A stretch of DNA of 64,000 bases from Marinoscillum sp. 108 (GCF_902506655.1 NZ_LR734817.1:461667-525666), one strand, 5' to 3'. Counted from the stretch's first letter, positions 1-9,011 are shown. Notes: generated by a model not told the origin, from the letters alone. Program-made: numbers and translations.

Positions 1-753
1 AGGGCACTCAGAAATGGCGGGCAGGTATGCGCTGTAGTGAGCGAAGAAGACGAGGAGATCGTTCATCTCAATCCACATTGCCGCTACATTGTAGCCATTG
101 ATCCACTGGATGGCTCCTCTAATATCGATGTGAATGTGTCTATTGGTACTATATTTTCCATCTACCGACGCACCTCACCCATAGGAGGGCCTGTGACGGA
201 AAAAGACATACTGCAGCCCGGCACCGAACAGGTGGCAGCAGGCTACATACTCTATGGCTCCTCTACCATGCTAGTGTACACCACCGGTCATGGAGTCAAT
301 GGCTTTACCCTGGAGCCGTCGTTGGGAGAGTTCGTGCTCTCACACACCAACATGACATGCCCTGAAGATGGTGAGATCTATTCTATCAATGAGGGAAGCT
401 TTCACCAGTTTGACAAGAGCATCCAGGACTACACCAACTGGTGTAAGGATCAGGGAATGACGGCCAGATATATTGGATCATTGGTAGCAGATTACCACAG
501 AAATATGCTCAAAGGCGGAGTGTACCTCTACCCAAACACCAAAAAGGCACGCGAAGGGAAGTTACGTTTGCTATATGAGTGCAATGCCCTGGCTTTTATC
601 GCTGAGCAAGCAGGAGGTATGGCCACTAATGGCTCCAAAAGGATATTGGAAATAGCGCCGACAACCTTTCATCAGAGAACCCCCTTCTATATAGGATCTA
701 AAAACATGGTAGAAAAAGTGGTGGAGTTTGTAGCGGAAAAAGCAGAGGCCTAG
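1..753 (+). CDS. fbp: Fructose-1,6-bisphosphatase class I, 5'-truncated
   Basis: Hydrolyses fructose-1,6-bisphosphate to fructose-6-phosphate in gluconeogenesis (cytosol). The frame is open from base 1 with no start, so the gene begins outside the window. About 250 residues are visible; class I enzymes are usually about 335, so roughly a quarter is missing. The metal- and phosphate-binding loop DPLDGSSN is intact near visible residues 33-40, and the C-terminal motif [20 protein letters not shown] typical of the family is present. The GTG at 37 is an internal valine, not a start. A minus-strand terminator follows the stop, separating it from the convergent genes. Confidence 0.95.
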   Translation, partial: RALRNGGQVCAVVSEEDEEIVHLNPHCRYIVAIDPLDGSSNIDVNVSIGTIFSIYRRTSPIGGPVTEKDILQPGTEQVAAGYILYGSSTMLVYTTGHGVNGFTLEPSLGEFVLSHTNMTCPEDGEIYSINEGSFHQFDKSIQDYTNWCKDQGMTARYIGSLVADYHRNMLKGGVYLYPNTKKAREGKLRLLYECNALAFIAEQAGGMATNGSKRILEIAPTTFHQRTPFYIGSKNMVEKVVEFVAEKAEA

Positions 754-790
754 AAAAAAAGAAACCCCGCAACCTTTTGAGCTACGGGGC
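754..790 (-). terminator. Intrinsic terminator for the minus-strand genes at 871-1886
   Basis: CCCCG (765-769) pairs with CGGGG (785-789), with a possible inner CAA/TTG pairing. On the minus strand the hairpin is followed by a T-rich tract (TTTCTTTTTTT, 764-754). Orientation fits termination of transcription coming from the hydrolase/hypothetical pair about 80 bases upstream. Confidence 0.5.
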
Positions 791-870
791 ATTCACCGCC
801 ATAATGATTAACTAATGACCCAAATGTAATATCCGATGATGAAAATACCCAATTCTGGGTATAAGTTTTT

Positions 871-1230
871 TCACATTTTTTTATTACCTGAATACATCAT
901 TCGGGTCTTCATTTTCATTTTCTCCCGAGCAATCACCCTTTCAGCAATATCAGAGGCGATTTGTCCGGGTTTTGAGTGTTCTAAAATTTCTTTTAAAACC
1001 TCCTCAGAAATATCAATTCTGTACATCGCATTGATCAAATACCCAAAATCATGGTCTAACAGGTGCTGAATTCTGGGGGTCAGGAAAGCATGTAGTTGCC
1101 CAAAAGGATCTTCTCCCGGGTCAAAGTCCAGTTCATCGGCTATTCCGAGATCTTTTTGGATGAGGTCATAACTGCCACTGGCCAACTTCACCGCACTTGA
1201 CTGCTCGTCGTGGTTATCTGAGGTATTCAT
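871..1230 (-). CDS. Conserved hypothetical protein, 119 aa
   Basis: Not assigned to a named family. Start chosen at ATG 1230, which overlaps the TGA of the upstream hydrolase gene as ATGA, indicating translational coupling; a longer frame from 1251 would run further into that gene. The product is soluble, with no signal peptide or membrane segment. It has an acidic N-terminal half (DELDFDPGEDPFG) and a C-terminal helical part rich in Lys, Arg and Met. The operon position suggests it is made together with the alpha/beta hydrolase, but nothing in the sequence shows what it does. Confidence 0.7.
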   Translation of the reverse strand: MNTSDNHDEQSSAVKLASGSYDLIQKDLGIADELDFDPGEDPFGQLHAFLTPRIQHLLDHDFGYLINAMYRIDISEEVLKEILEHSKPGQIASDIAERVIAREKMKMKTRMMYSGNKKM

Positions 1231-1886
1231 TTGAGTACAGTATCTATCCACTCTGTGGTCACCTCCACCAATTGATGCATGACTTCTTTACTCGTGCGCC
1301 CACTTGCTTTTGGTACTTTGAAGGAATGATCCGCAAACTCCACCTCCAGCATTCGTGCGGCAGGCAAGGAAGAGAGCACCTCGCGCATCAAGTCAATATT
1401 GGCTAGCTGATCATTGATCCCCTGGAGGAAAAGTTGTGGCACCTGTACCGCATTCAGATGAGTAGCACGTGCCTTGGAATTCTTACCTGGCGCATGGAGT
1501 GGGAACCCCAAATAAAAAATCCCTTTCACAGGGGCAGGTGATTGATCGGCCAGCAGGTGTGAGGCCATTCGCCCGCCATAGGATTTCCCTGAAATAATGA
1601 TTGGAAGGTCTGGATAAGTGACGCACAGATAATCGATCACCAAGCCCCATGTTTCAATATTGGGTTTTGGTGCTCCGGGAAACTTCTTGCCACTTTCCAT
1701 GTAGGGAAAATTGAATCTGGCCACATGAAAACCCCGAGCCACAAATAATCCGGAAATGCTGGTCATGAAGGGGTGGTGCATCCCTGCTCCTGCCCCATGA
1801 GCAATGATGATCACTGCTCTGGCGTTGTCCGCTTCTTCCACTTCAAGAGTGATTTGACCCAGACTGTCATTCAAGAATAGCTCCAT
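1227..1886 (-). CDS. Alpha/beta hydrolase, KANL3/Tex30-like
   Basis: Cytosolic alpha/beta-fold hydrolase of 219 residues. The oxyanion region HGAGAGMHHPF lies at 30-40. The nucleophile elbow GKSYGG gives Ser102, and Asp159 (GINDQL) and His187 (FADHSF) complete a plausible triad. Length and motifs match the small KANL3/Tex30 group, whose bacterial members have no well-defined substrate. There is no signal peptide. The stop overlaps the start of the next gene by 4 nt, forming a two-gene operon that ends at the hairpin near 754-790. Confidence 0.8.
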   Translation of the reverse strand: MELFLNDSLGQITLEVEEADNARAVIIIAHGAGAGMHHPFMTSISGLFVARGFHVARFNFPYMESGKKFPGAPKPNIETWGLVIDYLCVTYPDLPIIISGKSYGGRMASHLLADQSPAPVKGIFYLGFPLHAPGKNSKARATHLNAVQVPQLFLQGINDQLANIDLMREVLSSLPAARMLEVEFADHSFKVPKASGRTSKEVMHQLVEVTTEWIDTVLK

Positions 1887-1995
1887 AAGGTAAATTTAAC
1901 ATTCTTGATGAAATCCAATCTGGCAAGAGTCGCCACTGTCTATTCAAATTTGACCTGATCAGGCAATGCTTCCCAAGTACTCCTACTAGTACAGG

Positions 1996-2433
1996 CTATT
2001 CCATCCAGCCAAAGTCTTCCGTTTTAGGAATCCTCTCCAGCATGTCTATGATTTTCTGAGGTGGCACTACCACCTTTCGCTCCTTCAGACTCATGAAAGC
2101 TCCTGTGGCAATAATCACACAGGCCAGCTCACCATTCTGCTTCCAGACCTGCTGGCGGAATTTCCAGATTTTCAAATCCTTTCGGAAAGCTACAGCCGCA
2201 CAGTCTACAGTGATTCGCTCATTCATGAAAACCTCTCTTTTGAAGGTAGTGTCCTCATGAAAAAGTACCGGCCCATAACCTGAAGCCACTAACTCCGCCA
2301 GAGGCAGGCTCAACTCATCAAAAAGCCCTACACGCACCTGAGCCGCATAATCATTGTATGCAGTATGGCGCATGTGCGCATTTGGGTCAAGGTCGGCCCA
2401 TATCACCTGAAACTGTTGTTTGAAAGGCTCCAA
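1996..2433 (-). CDS. Acyl-CoA thioesterase, 4HBT hotdog fold
   Basis: Predicted hotdog-fold acyl-CoA thioesterase of 145 residues. The N-terminal motif WADLDPNAHMRHTAYNDY is the usual 4HBT signature, with Asp and His near the active site. The long-frame start is TTG at 2433, two bases after the stop of the DUF5606 gene; the next in-frame Met lies inside the conserved motif and would remove it, so a TTG start is favoured. It probably shares a transcript with the upstream DUF5606 gene. Substrate chain length cannot be read from sequence. Confidence 0.82.
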   Translation of the reverse strand: MEPFKQQFQVIWADLDPNAHMRHTAYNDYAAQVRVGLFDELSLPLAELVASGYGPVLFHEDTTFKREVFMNERITVDCAAVAFRKDLKIWKFRQQVWKQNGELACVIIATGAFMSLKERKVVVPPQKIIDMLERIPKTEDFGWME

Positions 2434-2435
2434 AA

Positions 2436-2936
2436 CTATTTCTCGGATTTGGTTTTAGCTGCCGCTTTTTTAGCCTTTGGGGCTGCTTCCTTCTTTTCTT
2501 TTTCAGCTGGCTTTTCCTCTGCCTGCTCTTGCTCTTCTTTTTTCTCCAGCAACTCAGGAAGGGTTTTGGCCATGGTGTTATACCAGGTTACCAGCTTCTT
2601 GATATCAGAAACATACACCCTGGACTCATCATACTCAGGCAATATGAATTTGAGGAAAGATTTCAGTTCATCAGGATCCGAAGAAGAAGTAAGTCCGGTA
2701 TCACCTTTGAACTCGACATGGATTTTTCTAAGAACATCCTGAAGAGGCACTGCGCCTTCTTCATCAGTGGTGTAAATAGAGATATCTGATAAAATGGAAA
2801 CCTTAGCCTGGATATTGGCAATAATTTTCTTTCCTGAGCCGTCGAGCGCTTCTAATATTACGCCGGTCCGTGTTGGGGATACAACTTTGAAAAGTCCTCC
2901 TTTTCCCGATACTGCGGCTACTTCATTGAAATCCAT
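2436..2936 (-). CDS. DUF5606 domain protein with Lys/Ala/Glu-rich tail
   Basis: The N-terminal ~135 residues match the Bacteroidota-specific DUF5606 family (opening DFNEVAAVSGKGGLFKVVSP). The last ~35 residues are a low-complexity tail of Lys, Ala and Glu, resembling a nucleic-acid- or ribosome-associated tail, but that reading is inference. There is no signal peptide, so it is probably cytosolic. A well-formed Bacteroidota promoter lies just upstream at 2962-2991. The thioesterase gene follows after two bases. Confidence 0.85.
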   Translation of the reverse strand: MDFNEVAAVSGKGGLFKVVSPTRTGVILEALDGSGKKIIANIQAKVSILSDISIYTTDEEGAVPLQDVLRKIHVEFKGDTGLTSSSDPDELKSFLKFILPEYDESRVYVSDIKKLVTWYNTMAKTLPELLEKKEEQEQAEEKPAEKEKKEAAPKAKKAAAKTKSEK

Positions 2937-2961
2937 ATCTATTATTTGTGGTTAGAGCATG

Positions 2962-2991
2962 CAAAAATAGGTATTGCAGCACAATACCAAA
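2962..2991 (-). promoter_or_regulatory. Bacteroidota-type promoter for the DUF5606-thioesterase operon
   Basis: Read on the minus strand: TTTG (2991-2988), an 18-base spacer, then TATTTTTG (2969-2962), which matches TAnnTTTG exactly. The start codon at 2936 lies about 25 bases downstream. It sits in the short gap after engB, so the operon need not depend on read-through. Confidence 0.55.
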
Positions 2992-2996
2992 ATGGA

Positions 2997-3602
2997 TTAC
3001 TCCTTTATCCCCTCATTTATTTCCCTGATGTAACCAATAATATCATCCTTGCCCTGTCCTGTCACTGTGGAAGTCATAAAATGGAGCGGAAGTTCCTCCC
3101 ATTCCTTCTTGAGAATTTTGCGAAAAGCCGCAATGTTTGACTGGGCCTTATTCGCACCTCGCTTATCCACTTTGGTGAAAATAAGGGTGATGGGCATGCC
3201 CGCCTGCCCTAGAGAGGTCACAAACTCCAGATCGATGCGCTGTGGCTCTAACCTGGAATCTATCAGTACAAATACATTGGTAAGGTTCTCCCGGGTTTCA
3301 AAATAACCCGCTATCATTTTTTTCCAGCTAGCCTTCTGAGACTTACTCACTTTAGCCCATCCGTAGCCTGGCAAATCCACGAGGTACCAGCTATCATCTA
3401 TCAAAAAGTGGTTGATTAGCTGCGTTTTTCCGGGCTTGGATGAAACTTTGGCCAACTTACTGTGATTGGTCAGCAGGTTGATCAGAGAGGATTTCCCTAC
3501 ATTGGATCGTCCTATGAAAGCATACTCAGGCTTGTCTCCTGCCGGGCACTCTCCTACTTCTGCACTACTTTTAATAAACTCAGCTGATTTGATTGGCTTC
3601 AT
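2997..3602 (-). CDS. engB: Ribosome biogenesis GTPase EngB (YihA/YsxC)
   Basis: Small TRAFAC-class GTPase of 201 residues needed for assembly of the large ribosomal subunit. G1 GRSNVGKS is at 31-38, the G2 region GKTQLINHF and G3 DLPGYGWAK follow, and G4 is TKVDK. Length and motif spacing are typical of the family. ATG start at 3602. It is divergent from ubiE, with about 60 bases between the start codons, and is followed by the DUF5606 promoter. Confidence 0.96.
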   Translation of the reverse strand: MKPIKSAEFIKSSAEVGECPAGDKPEYAFIGRSNVGKSSLINLLTNHSKLAKVSSKPGKTQLINHFLIDDSWYLVDLPGYGWAKVSKSQKASWKKMIAGYFETRENLTNVFVLIDSRLEPQRIDLEFVTSLGQAGMPITLIFTKVDKRGANKAQSNIAAFRKILKKEWEELPLHFMTSTVTGQGKDDIIGYIREINEGIKE

Positions 3603-3661
3603 GGAATAATTTTTAACAATAGGGGCAAACGCACGGTTTATGGTTAATATTGCAAGCGAAT

Positions 3662-4384
3662 ATGAGCGTAGTACCGTACAAAGATAAGCAGGGGAGTAAG
3701 AAAGAACAGGTTGCCACTATGTTTGATAACATCAGCGGCAATTATGACTTCCTCAATCACTTTCTCAGTCTGGGCATAGATATAGCCTGGAGAAAAAAGG
3801 CCATCCGGCAGCTAAAGGATCTCCAGCCCAAGCAAATACTGGACATAGCCACCGGAACGGGCGATTTTGCCATAGAGGCACTAGCACTGAAACCGGATAA
3901 AGTCACCGGTGTAGACATCTCAGAAGGGATGTTGGCGGTGGGTCGGCAAAAAATGAAGAAAAAAGGCCTGGATCAAAAAATCGAATTGTTATCGGGAGAT
4001 TCTGAGGCACTGCAGTTTGAAGACAATAAGTTTGACGCTGTGATCGTTTCATTTGGCGTACGGAATTTCGAACATCTGGAAAAAGGTCTGGCGGATATGT
4101 ATCGGGTATTAAAGCCCGGAGGGAGAACAGTTATTTTAGAGTTTTCAAAACCAAAATCCTTCCCCTTCAAGCAACTGTATCATTTTTATTTTAAGTGGAT
4201 TTTACCTAAAATAGGCAATACTATTTCCAAAGATCAGGCCGCTTATACTTACTTACCAGAGTCTGTAAGGGCATTTCCTGATGGCCAGAATTTTTTAGAG
4301 ATTTTAGAAAAAGTCGGCTTTAAAAACACTCAATGCAAACCACTAACCCTGGGCATCAGCTCCATCTACATAGGTACAAAATAA
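3662..4384 (+). CDS. ubiE: Demethylmenaquinone methyltransferase (UbiE/MenG)
   Basis: SAM-dependent C-methyltransferase for the last step of menaquinone synthesis, the expected respiratory quinone here. The SAM-binding motif ILDIATGTGDFAIEAL and post-motif VIVSFGVRNFEHLEKGL are canonical, and the C-terminus ends ISSIYIGTK as in the family. Start set at ATG 3662 (240 aa); an in-frame TTG at 3650 would add only four residues. The 3' end overlaps the porT-like gene by 52 nt, so the two are probably co-transcribed. Confidence 0.94.
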   Translation: MSVVPYKDKQGSKKEQVATMFDNISGNYDFLNHFLSLGIDIAWRKKAIRQLKDLQPKQILDIATGTGDFAIEALALKPDKVTGVDISEGMLAVGRQKMKKKGLDQKIELLSGDSEALQFEDNKFDAVIVSFGVRNFEHLEKGLADMYRVLKPGGRTVILEFSKPKSFPFKQLYHFYFKWILPKIGNTISKDQAAYTYLPESVRAFPDGQNFLEILEKVGFKNTQCKPLTLGISSIYIGTK

Positions 4385-5106
4385 TTGTATTCGCACTTAT
4401 TTTGATGATGGCCCTACCCGGGTACACTCAGAATGAGGCCAGCGAAAACCTCTTAGACTATGATGCTCAGTGGATTCACTATGGTTTTCAAATAGGCCTC
4501 CACAGCTCCAAATATAAGATCAGGTACTCCGACGCTTATGCCACTGATGAGCTGGACTCCCTACACTCTATAGTACCTGGCAACCTGCCAGGCTGGAAGG
4601 TGGGTTTCGTGGTGGATATGAACTTACACAAGTACCTTAGTTTTCGAATACTACCCACCGTCGGTTTTTATGAGTACGACCTTACCTACAGGTACACAGA
4701 CGGGCGAGAGCTACGTGAACTGAAGCCTGCTACCATGGTGGAGCTACCCATGCTCCTCAAATACAAATCTTCCAGAAGAGGCAATGTGGCCATGTACGTG
4801 GTGGGTGGCCTTAGCCCCGCATTTGAAGCGGCCGGCAAAGGGGACCAACTGGACACCCGTGAGCGACTGGAACTCCGCGACTGGAACGTGTCGGTGGATG
4901 CCGGCGTAGGATTTGACTTGTTTTTCCCCTTATTTAAATTTTCCCCGGAAGTACGCTATTCGTGGGGGCTAAGAGACATGCTGACCGACGGTACCAACAC
5001 CTATGATGTAGCTCTGAAAAGGCTGAGTTATCAGAACATCGCATTCTACGTCACCTTCGAAGGAGGCCCAACGTACCTGCGGGAAGCCAAAAAACGTCGA
5101 CGATGA
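4333..5106 (+). CDS. porT: PorT-family outer-membrane beta-barrel protein
   Basis: 257 residues: an N-terminal signal peptide with core KIIVFALILMMALPG ending at YTQ, then alternating beta strands of an outer-membrane barrel ending in VTFEGGP. Position directly after ubiE is the arrangement commonly seen for porT in Bacteroidota; PorT is needed for type IX secretion and gliding in characterised species. The T9SS-tailed protein at 54377-62023 shows that the organism exports through this system. The start inside ubiE is needed to keep the signal peptide. Assignment to PorT rather than a generic PF13568-type barrel rests partly on context. Confidence 0.75.
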   Translation: MQTTNPGHQLHLHRYKIIVFALILMMALPGYTQNEASENLLDYDAQWIHYGFQIGLHSSKYKIRYSDAYATDELDSLHSIVPGNLPGWKVGFVVDMNLHKYLSFRILPTVGFYEYDLTYRYTDGRELRELKPATMVELPMLLKYKSSRRGNVAMYVVGGLSPAFEAAGKGDQLDTRERLELRDWNVSVDAGVGFDLFFPLFKFSPEVRYSWGLRDMLTDGTNTYDVALKRLSYQNIAFYVTFEGGPTYLREAKKRRR

Positions 5107-5858
5107 GTAAACCCATAGCATTGATCACCGGCGCCACCAGTGGAATTGGTGAAGCTACCGCCAGATGCCTGGCCAAAGATTATCGATTAATTATCTGTGG
5201 CCGGCGCCAGGATCGGTTAACCAAGTTAGAAAAAGAGCTTGCCGAAGAAACTGAAGTCACAACCCTTTCATTTGACGTTCGGGACAGACTGGCGGCAGAG
5301 ACTGCAATAAGCGGTTTACCAGCCAAATGGCAATCGGTGGATGTGCTGATCAATAACGCAGGGAATGCCCATGGGCTCAGTGCGATCCAGGATGGACAAG
5401 TCGCCGACTGGGATGCCATGATCGACATCAACGTGAAGGGTCTGCTCTATGTAAGCAATGCCGTCATCCCTGGCATGGTGAGCCGACAAAAAGGACACAT
5501 CATAAACATAGGATCCGTAGCAGGTATAGAAGTATATCCTAAGGGAAATGTCTACAATGCGTCAAAATATGCTGTGGATGCCATATCCAAAGGGATGCGA
5601 CAAGACCTAATCACTGAGGGGATCAAAGTATCTGAAATCAAGCCAGGCCTGGTCCAAACTGAATTTTCAGCCGTCAGGTTCAAGGGCGATCAGGAGCGCG
5701 CAGAAAAAGTCTATGTAGGATTTGACCCCTTGCAAGCTCAGGACATAGCAGAGACCGTGACCTTTATCCTATCCCGGCCCGCCCATGTAAATATTGCCGA
5801 CATGCTGGTGCTGGCAGGTGCCCAGGCCTCGGCTACCATGGTGCACAAGAAAAATTAA
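5103..5858 (+). CDS. Short-chain dehydrogenase/reductase, YdfG-like
   Basis: Classical SDR oxidoreductase of 251 residues. The nucleotide-binding motif TGATSGIG is at 9-16, NNAG at 84-87, catalytic Ser138 and YNASK at 151-155. The overall pattern, including the SEIKPGLVQTEF region, resembles the YdfG group of NADP-dependent 3-hydroxy-acid dehydrogenases. The exact substrate is not determinable. Its ATG overlaps the porT stop as ATGA, so it is translated in the ubiE-porT operon. Confidence 0.88.
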   Translation: MSKPIALITGATSGIGEATARCLAKDYRLIICGRRQDRLTKLEKELAEETEVTTLSFDVRDRLAAETAISGLPAKWQSVDVLINNAGNAHGLSAIQDGQVADWDAMIDINVKGLLYVSNAVIPGMVSRQKGHIINIGSVAGIEVYPKGNVYNASKYAVDAISKGMRQDLITEGIKVSEIKPGLVQTEFSAVRFKGDQERAEKVYVGFDPLQAQDIAETVTFILSRPAHVNIADMLVLAGAQASATMVHKKN

Positions 5859-5929
5859 AAGGGCCTTGCAATGGCTCACGCTTCCATTAGGTTTGCGGTA
5901 ACAACATTACCCTAAAACCCTGATTTTTT

Positions 5930-7258
5930 ATGAAGCATATTTTGGTTCTGGGAGCCGGGCGCTCCTCTACCTCACTGATCAATTACCTCCTGGAAAACGC
6001 TAAGGAAAACGACTGGAAAGTGGTGATTGGCGAAAAGGATACCTCCATTGCCAGAAAGAAATTTAAGGATGCGGATGTCATCGAGTTTGATATCAATGAC
6101 AAAGCCCTGGCCACGGCGCAAATCACCAATGCTCAGCTAGTCATCAGCATGCTACCCGCCAGCCTACACCCCATCGTGGCAGGCATTTGCGCTGAAATAG
6201 GCCGGGACATGCTCACCGCCTCTTACATCTCTCCTGAAATCAAAGCCCTTTCGGATCAATTTGCAGCCTCGGGAAATCAATGCATCATGGAACTGGGGCT
6301 AGACCCGGGTATTGATCACATGTCTGCCATGAGGGTACTGGATCGCATCAAAGCTGCGGGGCACACGCTTACCTCATTTGAAACCTTCACAGGAGGTCTG
6401 CTGGCAGAAGACAAACTCAAGGAAAACCCCTGGGCCTATAAGTTTACCTGGAATCCCCGAAATGTCGTTTTAGCCGGAACTGGCAATGTGAAATTCCTTC
6501 AGGAATCCCGTTTCAAATACATTCCCTATCACAAACTTTTCAAGCGGACTGAAATCATTCACATACCGGGATATGGCCATTTCGAAGGCTACGCCAACCG
6601 TGACTCGCTCAAGTACCTTGATCTATACAAGCTGCGGGGCATTCAGACCCTCTACCGAGGTACCCTGAGAAGACCGGGGTTCTGCAAAGCCTGGGACATT
6701 TTTGTGCAGCTAGGGGCTACAGATGATACTTATGAGATGGAAAATGTGTCTGAAATGACCCACCGGCAGTTCATCAACTCCTTTTTGATGTTTAACCCGC
6801 ACGATTCGGTGGAGCTCAAGCTGGCCCATTACCTGAATATCGGGTTGGAATCTGATGAGATGTATAAACTCAACTGGCTGAATATCTTCTCTGAAGAACC
6901 AGTGGGGCTGGACAAAGGAACCCCCGCACAAATACTGGAGCACATCCTCAAGAAGAAATGGACACTTGACGATACTGACAAAGACATGATTGTGATGTGG
7001 CACAAGTTCAGCTATCTGGACAATGGCCGACCTAAAGAGATACAGGCGCACATGATCGCGCTGGGTGATGACCCGGTGAACACTGCCATGTCCAAGACCG
7101 TGGGACTGCCCCTGGCGATCGCCGCAAAAATGATTCTTCAGGGAAAAATTAAAACAACAGGAGTCTCTATCCCCACTCAGCAGGAAATCTACGAACCCAT
7201 CCTGGATGAGCTGGAGAACATGGGCTTTGAGTTTTCTGAGAGAGAAACGGTCTCCTAG
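5930..7258 (+). CDS. Saccharopine dehydrogenase-family protein (saccharopine reductase-like)
   Basis: 442 residues with an N-terminal Rossmann motif (HILVLGAGRSSTSLINYL) and the long C-terminal domain of the saccharopine reductase/LYS9 family, including MELGLDPGIDHMSAMR and FTGGLLAE. In lysine metabolism these enzymes interconvert saccharopine and aminoadipate semialdehyde plus glutamate. Bacterial homologues often serve lysine catabolism, but no partner lysine-ketoglutarate reductase is present nearby. It stands alone between two gaps, and its stop abuts the convergent trmN6 stop. Confidence 0.88.
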   Translation: MKHILVLGAGRSSTSLINYLLENAKENDWKVVIGEKDTSIARKKFKDADVIEFDINDKALATAQITNAQLVISMLPASLHPIVAGICAEIGRDMLTASYISPEIKALSDQFAASGNQCIMELGLDPGIDHMSAMRVLDRIKAAGHTLTSFETFTGGLLAEDKLKENPWAYKFTWNPRNVVLAGTGNVKFLQESRFKYIPYHKLFKRTEIIHIPGYGHFEGYANRDSLKYLDLYKLRGIQTLYRGTLRRPGFCKAWDIFVQLGATDDTYEMENVSEMTHRQFINSFLMFNPHDSVELKLAHYLNIGLESDEMYKLNWLNIFSEEPVGLDKGTPAQILEHILKKKWTLDDTDKDMIVMWHKFSYLDNGRPKEIQAHMIALGDDPVNTAMSKTVGLPLAIAAKMILQGKIKTTGVSIPTQQEIYEPILDELENMGFEFSERETVS

Positions 7259-7972
7259 CTACAGATGGAGATAAAAATCTCTTAACAACTTCACAAAGCC
7301 GGAGGTGTAACCACCATCTCCGGTTTTAATATAAAAATCCTCCACTACCGGATCCACCTTCTGGTAGGCGTATTGACCCATCACTCGAAAAGGTAATGCC
7401 CCAGGGCTGTCGTACACTTGCAGTGCCCTTTGGAGAAAAAGTCCTGATCCCATAGCCAGGTCTGCAAATTGCTTAGCCTCCCTAACAGGATAGAGTACAA
7501 ATGCCTCTCCTTCCTCATGCAGCAGCCGGCAAAGAGCATCAATTAAATCCGGCTGGCTCAGTTCGGCATCATGCCTTGCCCTGTTGATGGATTTGGAATC
7601 GGATCGTTGTGATTGGCTGTAAAAGGGGGGATTAACGATGATCAGGTCATACCGCTGAGAATTTGTAAAGGACTGAACATCAGTAATGATCATCTGAATG
7701 CGCTCGTGCCATGGACAGGCCTCAAAGTTCGCCTGAGCCTCGGTGGCTGCCGGCCCATCCACCTCCACGGCATCTATCTGGGCTGTTGAGTTTGCCTGAG
7801 CCAGCATCAGGCTAAGCAGACCAGTGCCCGTACCTACATCCAAAACCGTGCGTGGAGCCTTGCAAACAGTGCCCACCCAGGCTCCAAACAGACACCCCTC
7901 GGTGGTTACCTTCATGGCTGATGCCGACTGGTCAATTCGAAATTGCTTGAATTGAAAATAGGAATTAGGCAC
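7259..7972 (-). CDS. trmN6: tRNA1(Val) (adenine(37)-N6)-methyltransferase
   Basis: Predicted YfiC/TrmN6-type N6-adenine methyltransferase of 237 residues acting on A37 of tRNA-Val. SAM motif LDVGTGTGLLSLMLA is near 44-58. The catalytic NPPFY is at 114-118 and is followed by the RARHD segment typical of this family. Its start overlaps the rnhA stop region by 8 nt in an operon read marC-rnhA-trmN6. Confidence 0.88.
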   Translation of the reverse strand: MPNSYFQFKQFRIDQSASAMKVTTEGCLFGAWVGTVCKAPRTVLDVGTGTGLLSLMLAQANSTAQIDAVEVDGPAATEAQANFEACPWHERIQMIITDVQSFTNSQRYDLIIVNPPFYSQSQRSDSKSINRARHDAELSQPDLIDALCRLLHEEGEAFVLYPVREAKQFADLAMGSGLFLQRALQVYDSPGALPFRVMGQYAYQKVDPVVEDFYIKTGDGGYTSGFVKLLRDFYLHL

Positions 7973-8423
7973 TTTGCACTTCCTCGAAAAACTTATCCAC
8001 TTTCAGTCCGGCTCCTTCCGCTGCCTGCACCGCCAGCTCATCGCAGCGTTCATTTTCAGGATGTCCGGCATGCCCCTTCACCCATTGAAACTTCACTTTG
8101 TGCTGCCTGTATATCTTCAGAAAGCGCTGCCACAGGTCCGGGTTCTTTTTTCCTTTGAAACCCTTCTTTTCCCATCCAAAAACCCAACCTTTCTCTACTG
8201 CATCTACCACATATTTGGAGTCAGAGATGATGAGCACCTCCCATCCGGGCTTCTTAATGGACTCTAAACCGGCGATCACTGCCAAAAGCTCCATTCGGTT
8301 ATTGGTGGTCATCCGAAAGCCTTCGGACAGCTCCTTTCTCTTGCCCCGAAAGTCCAGAATGGCTCCGTAGCCTCCGGGTCCGGGGTTGCCCTTGGCTGCT
8401 CCATCTGTGTATATTTTGATCAT
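7965..8423 (-). CDS. rnhA: Ribonuclease HI
   Basis: Degrades the RNA strand of RNA-DNA hybrids. In 152 residues all four acidic catalytic residues are visible: Asp7 (YTDGAAKGNPGPGG), Glu45 (NNRMEL), Asp68 (ISDSKY) and Asp128 (ERCDEL). The conserved His118 is in KGHAGHPENE. Overlap with marC is 4 nt (ATGA), and with trmN6 8 nt, indicating translational coupling. Length is normal for the bacterial enzyme. Confidence 0.96.
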   Translation of the reverse strand: MIKIYTDGAAKGNPGPGGYGAILDFRGKRKELSEGFRMTTNNRMELLAVIAGLESIKKPGWEVLIISDSKYVVDAVEKGWVFGWEKKGFKGKKNPDLWQRFLKIYRQHKVKFQWVKGHAGHPENERCDELAVQAAEGAGLKVDKFFEEVQSA

Positions 8424-8992
8424 AGAGTCAATAAGTGGGTCTTGAATATTTTGATCGCAATAGAGAGCAAGATAATTCCAAAAACCTTTCTAAGAATATT
8501 AAAACCACCCGCACCTATCTTTCGCTCCAGCCAATTGGAAGACTTAAGCACCAGGTACACGAAAATCAGGTTGAGGACTATACCCACCAGAATATTGGTG
8601 GTGGCATAGACGGCCTTGAGTGAAATGAGGGTGGTCAGTGTTCCGGCACCAGCTATGAGCGGGAAAGCCAGGGGCACGATGGAGGAAGACGACAAATCCT
8701 CATGATCCGATCTGAAAAAATGAATCCCCAACACCATTTCCAGACCTATAAAAAACATAATCAGCGCTCCGGCAATAGCGAAAGAACCTATATCAATGCC
8801 GAAAAGATTGAGGATTCCCTCTCCCAGGAAAAGAAAAAGAATCATCAGCGCCCCGGAGGCTATGGTAGCCTTTTCAGATTGAACATGCCCGGCCTTTTTA
8901 CGTAAGTCTATGATGATTGGCACACTCCCCAGAATGTCTATCACTGAAAAAAGAATCAGCGAAACAGAAATAATTTCCTTAAAATTGAACAT
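8420..8992 (-). CDS. MarC-family integral membrane protein
   Basis: 190 residues with about six hydrophobic segments and the family signature near FSVIDILGSVPIIIDLRKK; another conserved stretch is PLAFPLIAGAGTLTT. MarC/UPF0056 proteins are inner-membrane proteins of uncertain function, and their historic link to multiple antibiotic resistance has not held up. It is the first gene of the marC-rnhA-trmN6 operon, with a TAGCTTTG promoter element 20 bases upstream of the ATG. Confidence 0.9.
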   Translation of the reverse strand: MFNFKEIISVSLILFSVIDILGSVPIIIDLRKKAGHVQSEKATIASGALMILFLFLGEGILNLFGIDIGSFAIAGALIMFFIGLEMVLGIHFFRSDHEDLSSSSIVPLAFPLIAGAGTLTTLISLKAVYATTNILVGIVLNLIFVYLVLKSSNWLERKIGAGGFNILRKVFGIILLSIAIKIFKTHLLTL

Positions 8993-9011
8993 CCGTACTA
9001 AAATTTTCAGG

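Noticed and set aside
836-1069. Plus-strand 77-codon frame opposite the hypothetical gene
   Set aside because: It mirrors the minus-strand gene, which has an ATGA overlap with its neighbour and protein-like composition.
2431-2438. Minus-strand TAGTTTTG as a promoter for the thioesterase
   Set aside because: It lies across the stop of DUF5606 and the TTG start itself, leaving no room for a transcript start; operon transcription is a better explanation.
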